In this document: piece by piece, positions 48,348 to 59,024 of the stretch
Numbering within the stretch: position 1 is the stretch's first letter
Layout: each line of letters opens with the position of its first letter
From: Bilabrum cf. latius
Taxonomy: Eukaryota; Bigyra: Bicosoecida; Bigyra; Bicosoecida
Length of the DNA stretch: 64,000 nucleotides
Direction: 5' to 3'
NCBI GenBank assembly: GCA_965178125.1
Contig: OZ237743.1
Location: 620,001-684,000 of the forward strand
Program-made: the position numbers and the translations under genes
The notes under the pieces: model-generated
Told to the model about the DNA's origin: nothing
What the model saw: the letters and a program-made list of their open reading frames with translations, nothing else
The model's database searches: none

Positions 48348-48364
48348 GTTTAAATTGACTTAAA
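48348..48364 (+). promoter_or_regulatory. Putative viral promoter motif, copy 1
   Basis: GTTTAAATTGACTTAAA begins exactly 45 nt before the ATG of the first DUF285 gene and is followed by a TATA-like aaatatatttatta. Three other copies occur at the same distance from other viral start codons (49457, 61942, 62547). Confidence 0.65.
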
Positions 48365-48392
48365 AAATATATTTATTATAGGTATATACAGA

Positions 48393-49412
48393 ATGGAATT
48401 ATTAAAATGGGAAAATGGAACCTTGAAAGCTACACAACCAAAAGAATATTATGAACGAAATGGATTTTAGGTTAATTTTGAAGGGAAAACCTATCATATA
48501 GCAATGGATAAAGATTATATAAGATGGTTTTTGAAGGACTATAAACCTTATGAAATAATAACAACATTCATAACAGATATGAGTGAAGTATTCAATGGAT
48601 AGGATAAATTTAATGAACCTTTGAATACTTGGGATGTTTCAAATGTTAAGGATATGAGTTTAATGTTTCAAAGTTGTAGAAGCTTTAATCAACCATTGAG
48701 CAATTGGGATGTTTCTAAGGTTGAAAAAATGTCGTCTATGTTCTATTTTTGTTCTAAATTCAATCAATCATTGAACGATTGGAATGTTAGTAATGTTAGG
48801 GATATGAGTGGTATGTTTGGTTCTTGTTCAAGATTCAATCAATCATTAACAAACTGGAATGTTTCTAACGTTGAAAATATGTCCTCTATGTTTAATGGAT
48901 GTTGGAACTTCAATCAACCATTAAATAATTGGGATGTTTCTAAGGTTGAAAAAATGTCGTCTATGTTCTATCATTCTGAATTCAATCAATCATTGAACGA
49001 TTGGAATGTTAGTAATGTTAGGGATATGAGTGGTATGTTTGGTTCTTGTTCAAGATTCAATCAACCATTGGGTAATTGGGATGTTTCTAACGTTGAATAT
49101 ATATCCTCTATGTTTAATGGATGTTAGAACTTCAATCAACCATTGGATAATTGGGATGTTTCCAATGTCTAGAGTAAGTTTTAGATGTTAAAAGATTGTG
49201 AAAGTTTCAATCATTTAGAGAACGGTATTAAGGGTATAAGAATTGATTATTCTACAACATTGATACCGTTGTTAGAAAGACGAAAACATAAAACCATTAA
49301 AAAAACAAAGAAATATAGAGAGGAATTAATTGCTAAAGCGTGGCACCCTTCAAGATTAGATTGGGTATTGGATAACGAGGAGCGAGACGAGATAGAGGAT
49401 AATTTTAATTAA
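48393..49412 (+). CDS. BspA/DUF285-type repeat protein, copy A
   Basis: 339 residues, TAA stop. After a 60-residue N-terminal part (MELLKWENGTLKAT...), about eight units of 25-26 residues follow the DUF285 pattern F-N-QPLNNWDVSNV-DMS-MF. TAG codons fall at natural positions, for instance FNG-Q-DKFNEPL and GC-Q-NFNQPL. The C-terminus ends with WHPSRLDWVLDNEERDE. The family occurs in bacterial surface proteins and is frequent in giant viruses; roles in attachment or host interaction have been proposed but not settled. No signal peptide. A tandem duplicate follows at 49502. Confidence 0.85.
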
Positions 49413-49456
49413 TAGAATTTTAATAATATTAATGATTATTTAATATTATAGTGTGA

Positions 49457-49473
49457 GTTTAAAAAGGCTTAAA
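49457..49473 (+). promoter_or_regulatory. Putative viral promoter motif, copy 2
   Basis: GTTTAAAAAGGCTTAAA begins 45 nt before the ATG at 49502. The region from here into the gene was duplicated together with copy A, so this copy is not independent of copy 1. Confidence 0.6.
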
Positions 49474-49501
49474 TAATATATTTATTATAGGTATATACAG
49501 A

Positions 49502-50299
49502 ATGGAAGTTTTAAAATGGGAAAATGGAACCTTGAAAGCTACAAAACCAAAAGAATATTATTTTAGAAAAGATAATTATATTGTGAAATTTGAAGGTAAA
49601 ACATATTACGTAGCTAAAGATACAGATTTTCTTCTTCACGCATTGTAGTTTTTGAAACCTGAATTATTAGTAACAACATTTATTACGAATATGTTAAACC
49701 TATTTGATAATATGATAATTGAATCACCAATAAATTCATGGGATGTTTCAAATGTTAAAGATATGACCGATATGTTTTATGGGTGTCATTCGTTTAATCA
49801 ACCTTTAAATAACTGGGATGTTTCAAATGTTGAAGATATGGGCGGTATGTTTAATGAGTGTCATTCGTTTAACCAACCATTGAATAATTGGAATGTTTCA
49901 AATGTTGAAGATATGAGTGAAATGTTTAATGATTGCCATTCATTTAACCAACCATTGAATAATTGGAACGTTTCAAATGTTAAAGATATGTGCGGAATGT
50001 TTTATGATTGCCATTCACTAAATCAACCTTTAAATAACTGGGATGTTTCAAATGTTGTAGATATGGAATGTATGTTTTCTAATTGTTTTAGTTTTAATCA
50101 TTTGGAGAATGGAATTAAGGATGAACGAATTGATTATTCCACGACATTAATCCCATCATTAGAAGAGCGGAAAGATGAAACAATTGAACAAACTAAAAAA
50201 ATCAAAGAAGAATTAATTTCTAGAGCGTGGCACCCTTCAAGATTAGATTGGGTATTGGATAACGAGGAGCGAGACGAGATAGAGGATAATTTTAATTAA
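49502..50299 (+). CDS. BspA/DUF285-type repeat protein, copy B
   Basis: 265 residues, one TAG (LLHAL-Q-FLKPEL), TAA stop. The leader, first 20 codons and last 40 codons are almost the same as in copy A, while the middle has about five DUF285 units (NQPLNNWDVSNVEDM) instead of eight. This shows tandem duplication followed by change in repeat number. The shared C-terminal words (AWHPSRLDWVLDNEERDEI) suggest a conserved docking end. Function as for copy A is unknown. Confidence 0.85.
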
Positions 50300-50340
50300 G
50301 TTTTATTATAATAATTATTTTATTTTTAATTATTATAGAT

Positions 50341-50688
50341 ATGGTTTATATTGTATCATTAGCGTGGGGTAGTGAATGTTATCATACACACTGGGTTAAA
50401 AAGTTTAATAATAAGGAAGAAGCACAAAAGCTTTATACTGACACTTTAAAAGACCAAGCGAAGAGAGTTGTATGGAGTGATAATTGGAAAGAAGAATATA
50501 AAAAGGAAGCAGAAGGTCAAGTTGAAAGTTTTAATGATGACAACGGAACCGATTTCAAACTATTGAAAGAAGAAGAAATTGATAACCTTACTAATAGTGA
50601 ATTAGAAGAGTATATAGAATTATCGTTGATGTATGCTGAAGAATATGATGATTCAAATGAATGGTTTGATATTGAGTTTTTAGAATAA
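50341..50688 (+). CDS. Small acidic viral protein, unknown
   Basis: 115 residues without TAG, starting 42 bases after copy B ends. It reads MVYIVSLAWGSECYHTHWVKKF and then becomes strongly acidic (EEEIDNLTNSELEEYIEL). Composition and spacing support a real gene; I do not recognise a family. Confidence 0.65.
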   Translation: MVYIVSLAWGSECYHTHWVKKFNNKEEAQKLYTDTLKDQAKRVVWSDNWKEEYKKEAEGQVESFNDDNGTDFKLLKEEEIDNLTNSELEEYIELSLMYAEEYDDSNEWFDIEFLE

Positions 50689-50735
50689 ATTTTTGAATTT
50701 TAATAATACTATTATTATTATTATTAATATATAGT

Positions 50736-51152
50736 TTAATCCTTGGGTAAGATAAAGTCATCTATAGCCTTTTTGATGATGTCATCCTTCTATTTCTTTA
50801 TTGATTTCTCAATGGCTTCCTTCTCTTTTTTAACCAATAAATCTATGGCTACGGTATCATTTAAGTCTTCACTTAGGCATTCAACATTTTCTTCATTTAG
50901 CTTGTGTATTATTCTAAATGGTTGAACGAAATATGATATATAATCAATTTCTTCAAATTCACTTAATACTCTTTTTTTAAGTCGTTCATTACAATCTGGA
51001 GGGACACGAAGGTCATCAAGTTGAAAATGCTTTAACATTGATGGTTTGTGCTTCTCAACATAAATATATACGATTGACATAAAAGTGGAGATGCTTTTAT
51101 TCTGGAATACCTTTTTAACGTTGACACTTGATAACAGGAACTTAACGAACAT
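50736..51152 (-). CDS. Small viral protein, unknown
   Basis: 138 residues from ATG 51152 to TAA 50736, with one TAG at 50790-50792 (SIKK-Q-KDDII). The sequence is charged and probably helical (VKKEKEAIEKSIKK), with LDDLRVPPDCNERLKKRV in the middle. No family recognised. It is convergent with the gene at 50341. Confidence 0.6.
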
Positions 51153-51253
51153 ATTATAATGTAGCCCAATATTTTATTTTAATTTATTAAACCCGTTTTA
51201 TAAAATTCTATAGTTTAAAAAAAATAAAAAAAATATCTAGTAATTATATATAA

Positions 51254-51625
51254 ATGGATAAATTACAAAAAGTGATTAATACCCGCTCAAAGTTAAAGAA
51301 TGAATTTCTTGATATTGTAGAAGACTTTAAGAAGACCAATCGTGAATTAGAACAAAAGTTAAAGCAACTAAAAATAAAAGAGACAGAATTAAAAAATAAA
51401 GTGAATAGTAAATTAACCGCTCTTAATGTGGAATATAAAGAGGTGAGCAAAAAGAAAGCAGAAGCTATAGCCCCTTATATGAAAACTTTAAAAGCATTAA
51501 AAGGAAGGATGAACGGACTCACTAAGAAAGAAAAATTAAAGCTGGTTGATATCCATTAGGAGATAAGAGACACCAAGGAGCACATTAAAACGAATGAAGC
51601 TATTAATAGGCTTTTTAATTCGTGA
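51254..51625 (+). CDS. Coiled-coil viral protein
   Basis: 123 residues, TAG at 51557-51559 (VDIH-Q-EIRDT) and TGA stop. Nearly the whole chain is a heptad-like helix rich in Lys, Glu and Leu (NRELEQKLKQLKIKETEL). It uses TGA as stop, showing that TGA is not reassigned. The role is unknown; it could be structural or bind DNA. The gene begins about 100 bases from the start of the divergent 51152 gene, so the two likely share a promoter region. Confidence 0.65.
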
Positions 51626-51665
51626 ATAATTAATTTATAAATATTAAAATCAATTAATATATATA

Positions 51666-52823
51666 ATGAGTAAGAGAGGAAAGAAAAAAGATAATGATAT
51701 TAATGAATCAAGTTTTGGATTTAATACGAAGTCTATCACGAACGATTTAATGAAGCCGATAAAGAAACCGAAAGGATTGAATTATGTTAAATATTATAAA
51801 CCTACTAAAGAGGGGCTTATCCAATAGGCTGATTTATTGTATCTCCCTTACGCTACCAAGAACGATTCAAAATATTTATTAGTTGTGATAGATACTAGCG
51901 GATTAGCGTTAGATTTTGAAGAGTTAAAGGATAGAGGGGCGGAGGATGTGATAAAAGCTTTTCAAAAAATCTATAAAAGAAATTATTTAATGAAACCTAA
52001 AATGATACGAACAGATAAAGGGGGAGAATTTGATAATGAATCATTTAAAGAATATCTAAAGAAGAATAAGATAGAGCATATATTTTCAAGAGTGAAGCGT
52101 AAATCGTAGATGGCTTTGGTGGAGAGATTGAATGAGGAAATAGGGAGAGCTATATTTTATTATTTGAATTCATAGGAGATAAGAACGGGGACAACTATCA
52201 CGAACTGGAGACATTTAATACCAAAATTGAGGGAGATATTAAACGAGCGTTATAAAACAAGATAGGAAATGTTGAATAAGAAAAGGGAGAATCTACCATA
52301 TATACCGCCTAGATGTTAGGGTGAAGTATGTGATGTATTAAATGAGGGTGAAATGGTAAGAATAGGATTAGATTATCCTAGAAGTATAGAAGGGATAAAG
52401 GAGACCGGAGCATTTAGGGCGGGAGATATTAAATATAGCGTAAAGCCTTATAAAATTGAAAGAGTAATAATAAAACCAGATAACCCCCCATTATATAAAA
52501 TTGAGGGCATACCCTATACATACTTTAATAGAGATTAGTTGTTATTAGCATCTAAACCATACGAGAATAAAGCACAAGATATATTTATAATTGAAAAATT
52601 GATAAGAAAGAATAAAAATAATACATACAGGGTTAAATGGAAAGATTCATATGTTGATGAGGCTACTAAAAGAAAATATTAGAATGATATAGGTAAAATA
52701 ATAAAGAGAAGAAAGAATCAAGAGGGACAAGATGAATATTTAATTCAATGGAAGATAACAACGGAGCCGGCTAAAAATATATCAAAAACTCTAAAGGATA
52801 ATTTTAATAATAAGACTAAATAA
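51666..52823 (+). CDS. Retroviral-type (rve) DDE integrase with chromodomain-like tail
   Basis: 385 residues with seven TAGs and TAA stop. The catalytic D,D-35-E residues are visible: QADLLYLPY, MIRTDKGGEFDN, and QMALVERLNEEI. After an N-terminal 50 residues rich in Lys, the core spans about 50-170. The C-terminal part includes VRIGLDYPRS and IEKLIRKNKNNTYRVKWKDS, resembling the chromodomain-like ends of polinton integrases. This enzyme family inserts linear viral DNA and creates short target duplications. Its presence with a tyrosine recombinase in the same element is unusual. Confidence 0.85.
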
Positions 52824-52859
52824 ATATTATTAATTTATTATTTAATAATATTCAAATAA

Positions 52860-53477
52860 TTACACTCTGTAGGTCATATTATAGACTGACATAACCATCT
52901 ATGAAAGCCCTTCAAACGTATTATACACGCTATACTCATTAGGGTTAAAACTTTTCAAAAATTCAGCTCGTGAATGTCTTGCTACATCCTTATCTTCATT
53001 ATCTAAATCTTTATGGATTTTGCTATACAGTTTATCGCTGGGTATAGCTACGCATATGCTGGATTTTTTGAATATTTCTTGTGCTAGTTCAAAATCACTT
53101 GTTAAAAAGACTGCTCTATGTTCTGCTTTCTATAACCAATTTTTCTTTACAGACTCAATACTTTTTTTCATAAGTTCAAATTTTAATAATTTAGCCGTTG
53201 ATAAGTCCCCTCTTCGTTCTGCTTCGTTTAGGTATAAAACCTGTTTGGTGTCAGCATTAACTTTAAGGACTTCATCTAAATCAACTAATAGAATATTCGG
53301 GTCTATAGACGTTAAACTTTTGTTAAGTGAACTTTTACCTCCTTTTCGTGGAAGGACTAAACACAATTTTTTACGATTCGCAAGTGAGGAACATAAGTTC
53401 CAAAGGAAGCATCCCGCATATCCTAGAGGAACCAACACCCCACCAACCGTGCTTGCTGTTGCTACTAACTCTGCCAT
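52860..53477 (-). CDS. Small P-loop protein with N-terminal hydrophobic segment
   Basis: 205 residues from ATG 53477 to TAA 52860, with two TAGs (KKNWL-Q-KAEHR, FEGLS-Q-MVMSV). The N-terminus is hydrophobic (VGGVLVPLGYAGCFLW). VLPRKGGKSSLNKSL resembles a Walker A loop and PNILLVDLDEV a Walker B strand. I infer a small NTPase or nucleotide-kinase-like fold, but the family is not certain. Confidence 0.6.
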
Positions 53478-53522
53478 TATATATATCTATACAAAACAAA
53501 ATATTATTATCCTATAGACTAA

Positions 53523-55601
53523 TTATTTTAATAATCTTAGTTTTTCAAAGTGTTGATATAAGATTTGTTTTACCTTGTCCTTCACATTATGATTACCTTT
53601 ACCACCGGCTATATTAAAATATTCTTGTTCAATTTGTCCTCCTTTATGCTTGCCACATCCACAACTACCGCCCCTGTTCTATGTTTTTATTTTCTAATCA
53701 ATAATTAAATTAATAGCTTTCATTAACATATTATAAGGGTCTTTATTTCCGAAACCTTGAGCTGGTGGTGAATATGTCCATTGAGGCTTCCCGCTTAATT
53801 CATATCCCGTATCGTTTAGTCTTGATTTTGCTAATGTTCTATCACTTCTGGTTGCTCTTCCTTCTGTATTTGCTCTAGCTACTAAAGACCTAACAGCATC
53901 AGTTGATAAATTAGGTTGTAAGACTCCGGCTTTAAGCCTTCGTATAATATATTTTAAAGTGTTAATTGTTGGGCTGGCGTCTGTTGGATTTATTCCTCTT
54001 GCTTTTAACTATGATAATATTTCATTTTTATTGCCTTTAGCATTTATTGATTGTCCTATTGATTTGGCTATTTCATCATCTGTTTTCTGTGGTTCTTGTG
54101 GTTCTGCTGGTTCTTGTGCTGGTTCTGCTGGTTGTGCTTGTTGTGCTGGTTCTACGGCTTCTCCATCTCTTGGTTCTTCATCTGGGGCTCCCCTCCGTTC
54201 TCTAGCTTGTCTTTCTTTTTCTTCTTGTTGTCTTTGTGCTTCATCTCGTTCTGCCTGTGCTTGTCTTTGTCTGAATTGAACTTCTGTAAGTTGTCTTCCA
54301 AATTCATCTGTAATAGGTTCTCCATCTTCATCTACTGCCATCGCTTCACCTTTTCCTCTGTCTTGACCTGCGGGGGGTGCTTGTGGTTGTGAGCCTGTTT
54401 TTCCTGTTAAATAACTGATACCATCCATAACCGATTGTCCTAAAGAACCAAATGTGCTTTGTTGTTGTTCTGGTGATTGTCCTTGTTCTTGTTCTGGTGA
54501 TTGTCCTTGTGGTTCTGGTGATGCTTGTAAGAATCCACTAGGTGGAACTGGTGCGGGTGATACTTTTGAAAACTAGCCTGATAAATTTCTACTGGCGTTC
54601 TCCCCTTCTTCTTCTTGTCCTGATGATTGTGATGCCTCTTGTTCTTGTGCTTTTTGTTTAAGTTCTGATAATTTCTTCTAAGCACTTTTTATAAAATCAA
54701 CTTTAGACCGTCCTTTTACACCTTTAACATTTGACTCTCTAAGTATTTTTGCTAGTTCGGTTTTCTTTGGTGCTTTTCTACTACTTGAAGGATTGGCGTT
54801 TGCTACTCTTTCAAGTGCTTCAATTTGTTCTTGTAGTTCTGGGCTTAATGCTTCTTGTGGTGTTGGAGGGGGTTTTGGTCTTGGTTCTGGTGGCGGTTGC
54901 GGGTTATCTGGTTCAGGTCTATCAGGTTGCGGGTCATCTCTTTGCTATTGTTGAACGGCTTCAGGAGGATTTAAAACATCCTATAAAGCATTAACAGCGT
55001 CATCAACTTTTGTTAATTGTGAAACATTCTATCCTTGGGGGGTTTTCGTGATTCCAGCTTGTCGTAAAGCGTTTCGTATTTGAACTGCTTTTAATCCTCT
55101 CATATCGCTTGGTAATTGTTCTAATACTGCGTCCCGTTGTGCTTTAGTGGTTGTAAATAATCTCATATTAATATTTTTAATTCCATCAAATACCTTTTTC
55201 TTATCGCTTGCTGGTCCTACTACCTACCTTACATTAATATTATTAATGGTATCTACAACCTATCTTTTTAATTTATCCGGTAAATCTGGATTTCTATTTA
55301 TAAATGATTGTAAATTTTCTATTTGATAAATTGGTAATTCTTTTTTAGCGTTCATAGTCTTAATATTTTTAATAATATTTTCAATTCCTTGTTGTTGTTG
55401 TTGTCTTTCAATTCTAACATCAATAGGAACATAATTAGCACGAAGGAAAGCATCATCTTTTAGGGTTTTTCTTCTGGCTTCTGCTTCATCTTCTTCTTGC
55501 TATATCATTAATCTAACTTGTGGGTCATTTTGTATCCTAAGTTGATTAGACCGTTTCTACATAATACCCTTCAGTAAATCATTAATTGTATTGTTTGACA
55601 T
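53523..55601 (-). CDS. Long Pro/Gln-rich viral protein, probable virion component
   Basis: 692 residues from ATG 55601 to TAA 53523, with about eleven TAGs. A helical N-terminal region (about 1-230) is followed by a disordered stretch rich in Pro, Gln, Glu and Ser (PQPPPEPRPKPPPTPQE; SPEQEQGQSPEQQQS). The C-terminal region has ARGINPTDASPT, QWTYSPPAQGFGNKD and FNIAGGKGNH. The last fits the adenain-type cleavage rule (I-x-G-G), suggesting processing by the viral protease. No family recognised. Because it is so rich in Gln, it has many TAGs and appears as debris under the standard code. Confidence 0.7.
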
Positions 55602-55678
55602 TGTATATATATATTATTAATGATATAATTAATAATTTATAAACTTAAGAGATAATATGTCAATTGGTAGGCTGTCTT

Positions 55679-56068
55679 TTAAAATGAAATATCCTTATTC
55701 ATAAGGTCGTGTTTCTTTATAAAGGAATTGCTGGCTTTCATAGTCATTCCCTTTTGACGGCACCATTTCATTAATTTATCCCTCTTTAACTATTTAGCAC
55801 TACGGGGCTTTTTAGCTTTAGGGGCTTTCTTTGAACCCTTCTTTTTTCCTCCAGCAAGATAATTGGGACCTCCAGCGAGAACGTTCGGCTATCCACCAAG
55901 AAGGTTCAAAGCTCCCCCTTTTGTCTTTCCTTTTGTGGTTGCGTTTAATATTTGGTTTGCTGTATCTTCAACCATTTTATCAATTTCTTTTTTATAATCA
56001 TTTCTGTTTATTCCAAGATGATGAAGGCTTTTATTTGTCATATCATTTATGCTCTATTTAACGCTCAT
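55679..56068 (-). CDS. Basic protein with three GG protease motifs, probable core protein
   Basis: 129 residues, three TAGs (MSVK-Q-SIND, LLGG-Q-PNV, SAK-Q-LKRD), TAA stop. In the middle lie LLGG, LAGG and LAGG within 20 residues (ALNLLGG, PNVLAGG, PNYLAGG), each matching the (M/I/L)xGG cleavage rule of adenovirus-type proteases. They separate a helical N-terminal part from a Lys/Arg-rich C-terminal part (KKKGSKKAPKAKKPRSAK). This layout recalls adenoviral core precursors that are cut during maturation and bind DNA. Function inferred from layout; no sequence homology claimed. Confidence 0.7.
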
Positions 56069-56125
56069 ATTATTGTATATATTGGGTATATATAATTTGT
56101 TATTTATCCATACTTATAATATATA

Positions 56126-56941
56126 ATGAAAATTAATGAATTGACACAAGCTTATTTTAATGAATACGAGAACGATATATTTGATGAGGTGAATTTTAAG
56201 AAGGGGGCTAATTTATTTTTAAATGGTTCGTATGCTATTCCTTATTATTCCTTGTTTGCTAGTGATATAGATTTATATTAGAGGGTAGAGCCTGAATTTA
56301 TAAATAGTTTAATAAGATTTGTAAAGGTTTTTATAAGTTAGGTTAATTTTATTGAGGTTAAAGCTGGTAATAAAAAATACAAGACCATAAAAGCATTCAT
56401 ATCTACACCCGTTAAAACCATTTATAAATAGATATTTAGCGGAGATAAACCATACTTAAAAATTGATTTTTGGGCTTTTGATGGAAAATTTATAGATGAA
56501 ATAAGCATAATTTATCATATAAGTGATTATGAAATAGATTAGGACGAGGTAAAAGATGGATTAATAAGAGATGTAGATAAATATTTTGGTTCTAATAATT
56601 TTAAAGTATTAAAACGATTGAAGGATTTATTTAAATTAAGAGGTGAGAAGAGGAATGAAAAAAGAGTCAATGATTTAATTGATAGGGAAGCATTAGGATA
56701 TTTATATTCCATAAGAATGCGATTAGAAAGTATGCTAAGAATAAAAGGACATCAAAGCGAGAAGTCAAAATCATTTCAAAGCCTAAAAGGACTAATGAGA
56801 AAAGCATTAGGAAATGTGGAAATAATAAAACAATTTTCAAAGTATTCTAAAGCAAATATTAATAAGATAATATCGTGGATTGACCAATACATAAATAGGA
56901 AAACACGGGCGGAAATTAAAAATATAATTATGTCTCTATAA
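56126..56941 (+). CDS. Nucleotidyltransferase-fold protein (pol beta-like)
   Basis: 271 residues with four TAGs and TAA stop. The N-terminal region has LFLNGSYAIPYYSLFASDIDLY, which fits the GS...DxD active-site pattern of pol beta-type nucleotidyltransferases, and LKIDFWAFDG supplies a possible third acidic residue. The C-terminal half is helical and basic. It could add nucleotides to RNA or proteins. I base this on the motif only. Confidence 0.6.
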
Positions 56942-57033
56942 CTTTTTTTGTGAGGAAGGATAGAAGAAGGAACCAACTTAATATTTTAAACCCGTGTGAA
57001 TAAATGGTTTATTTTATTTTATTATTATATATA

Positions 57034-58104
57034 ATGCTATCTTTACAATATACGGAAAATAGCCATATTGTAGCTATTCAAAAATACAAAAAAACACAAT
57101 AGAACCGGTTTATTTATTACGACCCGAACGCTAAAGATATTCAACACGTCAAAGCGGAAGAGATAACAGATGATGTTTTAAAATCTTATTACGGAGAAAG
57201 CCGAGTAAGATATAACGTTGATAAGGACAAGAAAAGGGAACAATTACATAAACTATTACAAGATGAATATATACGGTCAGTTTAGGAATTTGCGATTAAA
57301 GATAATAGTCAATATTTACCTTTTCCTATGCTCTTTCCATAGGGGCGTGAATATGTGCGATTATTTGGTAAGAGTGGAAGCGGGAAAAGTCATTTAGCTT
57401 TACATTATATAAGGATGTATAGAGGATTAAAATATAAAAATATGTATGTTATATCACCAATTCAAGACCCTAAATATAAAAGAGAAGGCGCGACCTTCAT
57501 TGATATAGATGATTTGGTTAAAGAGAATGAAAACACTTTATATAAGGAAAAAATGGCTTATTATAAAAAAATGAAATTAGAATTTAAATATAAGAAATCT
57601 TCTTTGATGAAATCTAAACCTTTAGATGTTGTTATTGAAGCTGAAAGAAAGATAGAGGATTTGAAACCTGAGAAAGATTTAATAGAAAAAGGTTTTAAAT
57701 TAAATGTTGAGTTTTTTAAAAAATTGACCGCTGAACCTAATTTATTTATTCTGGATGATTACGAAGGCTTTAAAAAAAGGAACCAGAAAGCAAAGGCTTA
57801 TTTTTTATTGGAAATCCTAGCAACTACAGGAAGGCACACAGCAAGTAGCGTTTTAGACATCACCCACAAAATAAGCGACGGTATGAAGACACGAACCATT
57901 ATGAACGAAATTACAACCCATATCATTTATAAAACAATTACAGCTAAAAGTTTAAAATATATTTTAGAAACAGTCTTAAGTTTTGACGCTCCTACTAGAA
58001 AACGAATTAAAAAAACCCTTCATTCTCTCCCTCTCTTTGGTTATGTTGCTATTAATGTTGATAATAATTATGTAGTTAGCACAAAAAAAATATTTCTCTA
58101 TTGA
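57034..58104 (+). CDS. FtsK/HerA-type (A32-like) DNA-packaging ATPase
   Basis: 356 residues, three TAGs (KKTQ-Q-NRFIY, SV-Q-EFAIK, LFP-Q-GREYV), TGA stop. Walker A is LFGKSGSGKSHL (about residues 110-121), Walker B is LFILDDYEGF, and a later LLEILATTGRHTASSVLDITH carries the sensor region of this family. A long charged insert lies between the two motifs. It pumps the genome into the capsid. It is followed after eight bases by the protease gene, the usual virophage order. Confidence 0.9.
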
Positions 58105-58112
58105 ATATATAA

Positions 58113-58688
58113 ATGAACATAAACGACTTAAATAGACTAGTCCAAACACCGTTATCTCCTTTAGAAATTCAAAAATTAGGTGTAGCACATTTGAATTACA
58201 AACCTAGAATAGTTATTTACGATGATATTATTAAATAGACCTCATCTATTGAACATATTTTTGATGGTAATGACGGCGTAATTATTTATTATCCTAATAA
58301 AAAGACGGGACTAAATAGCACATACGGTCATTATTGCGCTCTTACTTAGGACGAAAATAATAAAACTATTTATTTTTTTGATAGCTATGGAGAAAAACCC
58401 GACCAATAGAAACCATTTATTAATAGAAACCAATTGTATCAAGGAGAAGGAGAAGAGAACACACTAGTTAAATATTTATTGACGTAGAAATTACACGGCT
58501 GGAAAATTGACTATAATAATAAACCTATTTAGAGTTATGCTAATTAGAGTGCTACTTGTGGAAGATGGGCATTATTAAGAACTGTTTTCTCATTCTTAAC
58601 TAATGATTAGTTTGTAAATGAAATGTTTAGAATATCCAAAATTATGGCTCTTAGTCCTGATTAGTTAGTGGCGTTGCTTCTACATTGA
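58113..58688 (+). CDS. Adenain-type maturation cysteine protease
   Basis: 191 residues, eight TAGs, TGA stop. The catalytic His is in TYGHYCALT, the Asp in YFFDSYGE, and the Cys in SATCGRWAL (codon 58557-58559). Before the Cys come two Gln, PIQSYANQSATC, both encoded by TAG (58530-58532 and 58545-58547); one of them should be the Gln that forms the oxyanion hole in this family. The enzyme cuts virion precursors at GG sites, and such sites are seen in several neighbours. It lies between the packaging ATPase and penton genes. Confidence 0.92.
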
Positions 58689-58757
58689 ATACCCCGCCCT
58701 TCTAATAAAAGGGCTAGAATAAAATAATAAAATATGATTATCTCTAAAATAAAATCC

Positions 58758-58905
58758 ATACGATGGCTATATCCACAAATTGCGTATATATTATAGTGTT
58801 TTCTAGCAAAACGTGGATGTAGGGCCTCTTGTGAAGGTGAAATGAAGATATAAGCCCTTTTATTTAGAAAAGTTCCATCGTTTTAGAAGGGCTATTTTTC
58901 ATCCA
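58758..58905 (+). repeat. Hairpin-bearing intergenic repeat, copy 2
   Basis: Arms at 58771-58783 (atccacaaattgc) and 58806-58818 (gcaaaacgtggat), identical to those of copy 1, in the gap between protease and penton genes. The flanking aaaagttccatc is shared too. The loop sequence differs from copy 1, while both arms are kept, which favours a structural role. Confidence 0.75.
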
Positions 58906-59024
58906 TCTAAATTCAATCAAACTTTTAAATATATTGGTAAAAGTGAAGGGTAAAAATCAAGGTGAAATATTAGATAAGGTTTATTAATAAATATTTATTT
59001 GTATAGCTTTAATATATAAATAAA

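Noticed and set aside
48148-48363. Small ORF in the gap after the polymerase gene
   Set aside because: It runs through the hairpin-bearing repeat, and the other two repeat copies do not keep the frame.
54096-54392. Plus-strand Phe/Leu/Cys-rich ORFs opposite the Pro/Gln-rich gene
   Set aside because: They are mirror images of Gln/Glu/Pro codons on the minus strand and have no start context or motif.
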